Part shown: positions 60,728 to 64,000 of the stretch, one piece after another
Numbering within the stretch: the stretch's first letter is position 1
Layout: every line of letters begins with the position of its first letter
NCBI RefSeq assembly: GCF_000718785.1
Contig: NZ_JOCA01000016.1
Span: forward strand, 103,401-167,400
Direction: 5' to 3'
Length of the DNA stretch: 64,000 bases
From: Streptomyces sp. NRRL WC-3626
Lineage (GTDB): Bacteria; Actinomycetota; Actinomycetes; Streptomycetales; Streptomycetaceae
The notes under the pieces: model-generated
Database searches by the model: none
Seen by the model: only the letters and a program-made list of their open reading frames with translations
Told to the model about the DNA's origin: nothing
Made by a program: the position numbers and the translations under genes

Positions 60728-62146
60728 TCAGGTCAGATCGGCCGTGGCGAGCCTGTGCACCGCGGCCATCGGTACGGGCAGCCACTCCGGGCGGTGCCGG
60801 GCCTCGTAGAGCACTTCGTACACCGCCTTGTCGGTCTCGTACGCGCGCAGCAGCACCGGCTCGGTGCGCGGGTCCCGGCCGGCCGCCTCCGCGTACCCGG
60901 AGCAGTACGCGGCCCTGCACCGCGTGGCCCAGTCCGGGTGCGGCGGGTCCACCGAACGGGCCGCGTAGTCGAAGGACCGCAGCATGCCGGCGACGTCCCG
61001 CACGGTCGGCTGCGGCATCCGCCGCTCGGCCAGCGGCCGGGCGGGTTCCCCCTCGAAGTCGATCAGCGACCACCGGCCGGCCGGGGAGCGCAGACACTGC
61101 CCGAGGTGCAGATCACCGTGGACCCGCTGAGCCGTCCAGGCGGGGCCCTCGGAGGCCAGATCGTCCAGTGCCGTGTACGCCGAGCGCAGCCCGCCCGCGT
61201 ACGGCCGCAGCGCCGGCACCGCGTGCACGGCCGCCTCCAGCCGCTCGGCCATGCCGTCCACCAGCGAACGAAGCTGGGCGTGACCCAGTGTGACCGTGGG
61301 GAGCGCGCGGGACAGCGCGGTGTGCACCTCGGCGGTGGCCCGCCCGAGCGCCCGCGCCTCGGCGGCGAAGTCCTCGCCCTTGGCCAGCTCCCGCAGCGCC
61401 AGCTCCCAGCCGTCCGTCGCGCCCTGCACGAACGGCTGGAGCACGCCCAGCACATACGGTTCGGCCGCGGGCGGCGGTCCCGGCGTCTCGTCGGGGTCCG
61501 CGACCAGCCAAGCCGTCGGCGGCGGCACCCGGGGGCAGCCCTCGCGGGCCAGCGCCAGCGGCAGCTCCAGGTCGGGGTTGATCCCGGGCACGATCCGGCG
61601 CAACAGCTTCAGGATGAACGTATCTCCGTAGACGACCGAAGAATTCGACTGCTCGGCGGTCATCAGGCGCGGCACCAGGCCGGACCGGATCTCCTGGCGC
61701 GGGTCCCGTTCGAAGCGGAGCCCGCCGATCCGGGCCTGGGTGCGCAACGCCTCCAGGAGCAGTTCGGCGGGCCGGGTGTCGTGCAGGGCCTCGTAGACCG
61801 TATGTCCGGCCAGCGGGCCCCGTGTGACATGACCGATCAGCGCGGGCGCGAGCCGGGGCGGCAGCGCCTCGCGCACGCCTATGAGCAGCTGGTAGCAGTC
61901 GCCGGGCTGCTCGGGGCCGCCGTGCCCCGGCCGGCTCGGCTGATGGGCGCGCACGAGAAGGTGGTACAGGCCGAGCTTGGCGGCGGGCGGCAGCAGCTCG
62001 GTCGCCGCGACCAGGGCGAACCCGGTGACGGGGCGGCCCTTGCCCGCGAACCAGCGCTGCCGCGGCAGCCACTCCCTCAGCAGTGGATCCAGTGACGCAA
62101 GGAGGCCGGGCGGTGTCGTGACGGTGCGTGTGACGGCTTCCGACAT
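60728..62146 (-). CDS. pep2: Maltokinase Pep2
   Basis: A 472-residue ATP-dependent kinase making maltose 1-phosphate. The N-terminal cap ends near 130 ([20 protein letters not shown], cf. the orphan cap protein at 1753). The kinase domain has [15 protein letters not shown], the catalytic [13 protein letters not shown] and the metal-binding [13 protein letters not shown]-terminal [11 protein letters not shown] and [20 protein letters not shown] are typical. ATG 62146. It lies 109 bp after the damaged treS, past an intrinsic hairpin, and 32 bp before glgB. Confidence 0.94.
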   Translation of the reverse strand: MSEAVTRTVTTPPGLLASLDPLLREWLPRQRWFAGKGRPVTGFALVAATELLPPAAKLGLYHLLVRAHQPSRPGHGGPEQPGDCYQLLIGVREALPPRLAPALIGHVTRGPLAGHTVYEALHDTRPAELLLEALRTQARIGGLRFERDPRQEIRSGLVPRLMTAEQSNSSVVYGDTFILKLLRRIVPGINPDLELPLALAREGCPRVPPPTAWLVADPDETPGPPPAAEPYVLGVLQPFVQGATDGWELALRELAKGEDFAAEARALGRATAEVHTALSRALPTVTLGHAQLRSLVDGMAERLEAAVHAVPALRPYAGGLRSAYTALDDLASEGPAWTAQRVHGDLHLGQCLRSPAGRWSLIDFEGEPARPLAERRMPQPTVRDVAGMLRSFDYAARSVDPPHPDWATRCRAAYCSGYAEAAGRDPRTEPVLLRAYETDKAVYEVLYEARHRPEWLPVPMAAVHRLATADLT

Positions 62147-62219
62147 GGCGTCGCGTCCTTCCCCTCTTTCGGCGCGCCCAGGGGGCGCCGCCGGTGGGCG
62201 GGGTGTTACTCATGCGTGC

Positions 62220-62253
62220 CCCGGGCGGAGCGGGGGAAACCGCCCCGCCCGGG
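62220..62253 (-). terminator. Hairpin between treS and pep2
   Basis: Read on the minus strand, 62253-62240 pairs with 62233-62220 over 14 bases, including one G-U pair, around a 6-base loop that begins three bases after the treS stop. It may be a partial terminator (attenuator) inside the operon. Confidence 0.65.
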
Positions 62254-62255
62254 TT

Positions 62256-63509
62256 CTACGCGGCGTCCTTCCGGAGCCGGAACCAGTAGAAGCCGTGGCC
62301 CCCGAGGGTCAGCAGATACGGCAGGTCGCCGATGGCCGGGAAGCGCACCCCGCCGAACAGCTCGACCGGGTGCCGCCCCGCGAAGGCGCTCAGATCCAGC
62401 TCCGTGGGCTGTGCGAAGCGGGAGAAATTGTGCACGCACAGCACCAGGTCGTCCTCGTGCTCCCGCAGGAAGGCCAGCACCGCCGGGTTCGTGGACGGCA
62501 GCTCCGTGTAGGAGCCGAGGCCGAACGCCGGGTTCTGCTTGCGGATCTCGATCATCCGCCGGGTCCAGTGCAGCAGGGAGGACGGCGAGGCCATGGACGC
62601 CTCGACGTTCGTGACCTGGTAGCCGTAGACCGGGTCCATGATCGTGGGCAGGAAGAGCCGGCCGGGGTCGGAGGACGAGAAGCCCGCGTTGCGGTCCGGT
62701 GTCCACTGCATGGGGGTGCGTACGGCGTCGCGGTCGCCGAGCCAGATGTTGTCGCCCATGCCGATCTCGTCGCCGGCGGATGCCGATGTTGGCCCGCATG
62801 CGGGGGTCCTTGGCGTACTCCGCCCACATGTAGTCGCGTTCCTCGTCGGTGACCATCTCCAGGGTCAGCTCGTCGTGGTTGCGCAGGAAGATGCTTGCGC
62901 ACCCGCTTCAGGAAGGCGTGGGTCTCCGGGAGGTTCTCGCAGTTGGTGCCCTCCTGCTGGTACAGATACGGCACCGCGTCCAGCCGGAACCCGTCGATGC
63001 CCAGGTCCAGCCAGAACTTCAGCGCGGAGATCATCTCCTCCTGGACCGCCGGGTTCTCGTAGTTCAGATCCGGCTGGTGCGCGAAGAAGCGGTGCCAGTA
63101 GTACTGCTTGCGTACGGGGTCGTACGTCCAGTTGGAGGCCTCGGTGTCGACGAAGATGATCCGCGCGTCCTGGAACTGCTTGTCGTCGTCGGCCCAGACG
63201 TAGTAGTCGCCGTACGGCCCGTCGGGATCCTTCCTCGACTCCTGGAACCACGGATGCTGATCGCTGGTGTGGTTCATGACGAAGTCGATGATGACGCGCA
63301 TACCGCGCTGGTGAGCGGAGTCGACGAAGTCCACGAAGTCGGCGAGGTCGCCGAACTCCGGGAGTACGGCGGTGTAGTCGGCGACGTCGTAGCCGCCGTC
63401 CCGCAGCGGGGACTTGAAGAAGGGCGGCAGCCACAGGCAGTCGACGCCCAGCCACTGCAGAGGCGGGAGTGTCCTCGAAGGTGTCCGGGACGGGTTCGTT
63501 GACGATCAT
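62256..63509 (-). pseudogene. treS: Trehalose synthase treS, broken by three internal deletions
   Basis: ATG 63509 overlaps the glgE stop (ATGA), and the reading starts normally ([14 protein letters not shown]). Near 63460 it jumps into the code for [15 protein letters not shown] in another frame, losing roughly 40 codons. That segment runs well through [15 protein letters not shown] to FLKRVRK. Near 62893 it jumps to [20 protein letters not shown], losing about 70-80 codons with the acid/base Glu. Near 62772 it jumps from ANIGIRR to [14 protein letters not shown], losing about 30. Frames (position mod 3) go 2, 1, 0, 2, so each loss is 2 mod 3 and the last piece regains the original frame. 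Lost lengths are estimated from remembered TreS sequences. No full-length product is possible. Real decay and misassembly are both open. Confidence 0.85.
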
Positions 63510-64000
63510 GTGGTGGGTGACCCTCCGATCGACGGGCTGGACGGTCGCGGAACACGGCTGTGCTCATCCGGGAGCTCACTCCCGGATGTCCGGCCGACGA
63601 CGAGCACATGTGCTCCCCCCGGCTCCAGGCGCACATAGTTGGCACTGCCCCACTGATAGGTCTCGCCGGTGAGCTCGTCGCGCACCGGTACCGACTCGTG
63701 CCGGTTCAGGCCGAGTTGCGGCATGTCCAACGAGACCGTGGCCTCCTGGGTGTGGTGGGGGTCGAGGTTGGCGACCACCAGAACCGTGTTCGAACCGTGC
63801 CGCTTCGAGTAGGCGATGACCTCCTCTTTGTCCGCGTGATGGAAGTGGATGTCGCGCAGTTGCCGCAGGGCCGGGTTCTCGCGGCGGATGGTGTTGAGCT
63901 GGGTGATGAGGGGGCTGAGGGTGGTGCCCTGGCGTTCGGCGGTTTCCCAGTCGCGGGTGCGGAGCTGGTATTTCTCGCTGTCGAGGTATTCCTCGCTGCC
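63506..64000 (-). CDS. glgE: GlgE maltosyltransferase, C-terminal 164 residues
   Basis: Partial; the gene continues beyond base 64000. The visible part reads GSEEYLDSEKYQLRTRDWET, LITQLNTIRRENPALRQLRD, VIAYSKRHGSNTVLVVANLD and SVPVRDELTGETYQWGSANY, the C-terminal beta domain of GlgE (alpha-1,4-glucan:maltose-1-phosphate maltosyltransferase). After VRLEPGG the sequence GAHVLVVGRTSGSELPDEHS is longer than I expect, and its DNA contains a hairpin (63565-63588) and a palindrome (63602-63615). The end RPSSPSIGGSPTT looks normal. The TGA overlaps the treS ATG. Confidence 0.9.
   Translation of the reverse strand, partial: GSEEYLDSEKYQLRTRDWETAERQGTTLSPLITQLNTIRRENPALRQLRDIHFHHADKEEVIAYSKRHGSNTVLVVANLDPHHTQEATVSLDMPQLGLNRHESVPVRDELTGETYQWGSANYVRLEPGGAHVLVVGRTSGSELPDEHSRVPRPSSPSIGGSPTT
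63565..63588 (-). other. Hairpin inside the 3' end of glgE
   Basis: CATCCGGGAG (63565-63574) and CTCCCGGATG (63579-63588) form a perfect 10-bp stem with a 4-base loop. GAGCACATGTGCTC at 63602-63615 is a perfect palindrome next to it. Both are within the glgE reading frame, 56-100 bases before the treS start, and could slow ribosomes or process the mRNA between the two genes. Confidence 0.5.

Overview
The window is high-GC actinobacterial chromosome, almost certainly from a Streptomyces. Codons end in G or C nearly throughout, GTG and TTG starts are common, and the gene order matches, from memory, the Streptomyces coelicolor core region around SCO5385-SCO5443 (hbdA, nucS, the SCO5389 family, filP, scy, mce, thiolase, meaB, icmA, pyk, ackA, pta, pfkA, helD, glgB, pep2, treS, glgE). 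No tRNA, rRNA, CRISPR array, transposase or phage gene was seen.

Layout. 1-9.4 kb: the end of a DrrAB-type efflux pair with a divergent TetR gene and a perfect operator palindrome, an orphan maltokinase-cap protein, 3-hydroxybutyryl-CoA dehydrogenase, a STAS protein, a large membrane-anchored STAND-like ATPase, the mismatch endonuclease NucS, an SCO5389-family protein and an LLM flavin oxidoreductase. 9.6-19 kb: a small zinc-binding protein, two tandem paralogous ABC-2 transporter pairs, then the coiled-coil polar-growth proteins FilP and Scy. 19-30 kb: methylmalonyl-CoA epimerase, thiolase and MeaB; an OmpR-type two-component system divergent from an Asp-rich PepSY protein; MarR regulators; three overlapping AIM24 genes; two DUF3817 membrane proteins; a SLOG-like protein. 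30-39.7 kb: isobutyryl-CoA mutase large subunit, a secreted beta-propeller, an S-adenosylmethionine methyltransferase, a TetR/YbbN pair, a 656-bp non-coding gap rich in palindromes, and a DUF6230-DUF6114-secreted-protein operon.

39.8-46 kb is central carbon metabolism: pyk, then the overlapping pta-ackA pair, with pfkA divergent. 46-51 kb looks accessory. It holds an XRE regulator and a three-gene cassette: a purine-nucleosidase-like enzyme, a four-TM membrane protein and an NB-ARC/TPR (NLR-like) ATPase. The nucleosidase C-terminus and the NLR N-terminal region share a Y-x-GDH-x-DFRGG-x-F motif. This is the arrangement expected of a sensor/effector pair joined by homotypic (amyloid-type) motifs, and it is the best candidate here for a little-described defence or cell-death system. 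51-55 kb: a CitA/CitB-type two-component system divergent from a DctA dicarboxylate carrier, then a MerR-thioredoxin operon. 56-58 kb: HelD, the RNA-polymerase recycling ATPase.

58.2-64 kb is the GlgE trehalose/alpha-glucan operon on the minus strand (glgE-treS-pep2-glgB). TreS would turn trehalose into maltose, Pep2 phosphorylates it, GlgE polymerises maltose-1-phosphate and GlgB branches the glucan. In this sequence treS is broken by three internal deletions, each changing frame, so either the strain lacks this TreS or the assembly is faulty here. GlgB carries an unusual lysine/alanine-rich, histone-H1-like N-terminal tail.
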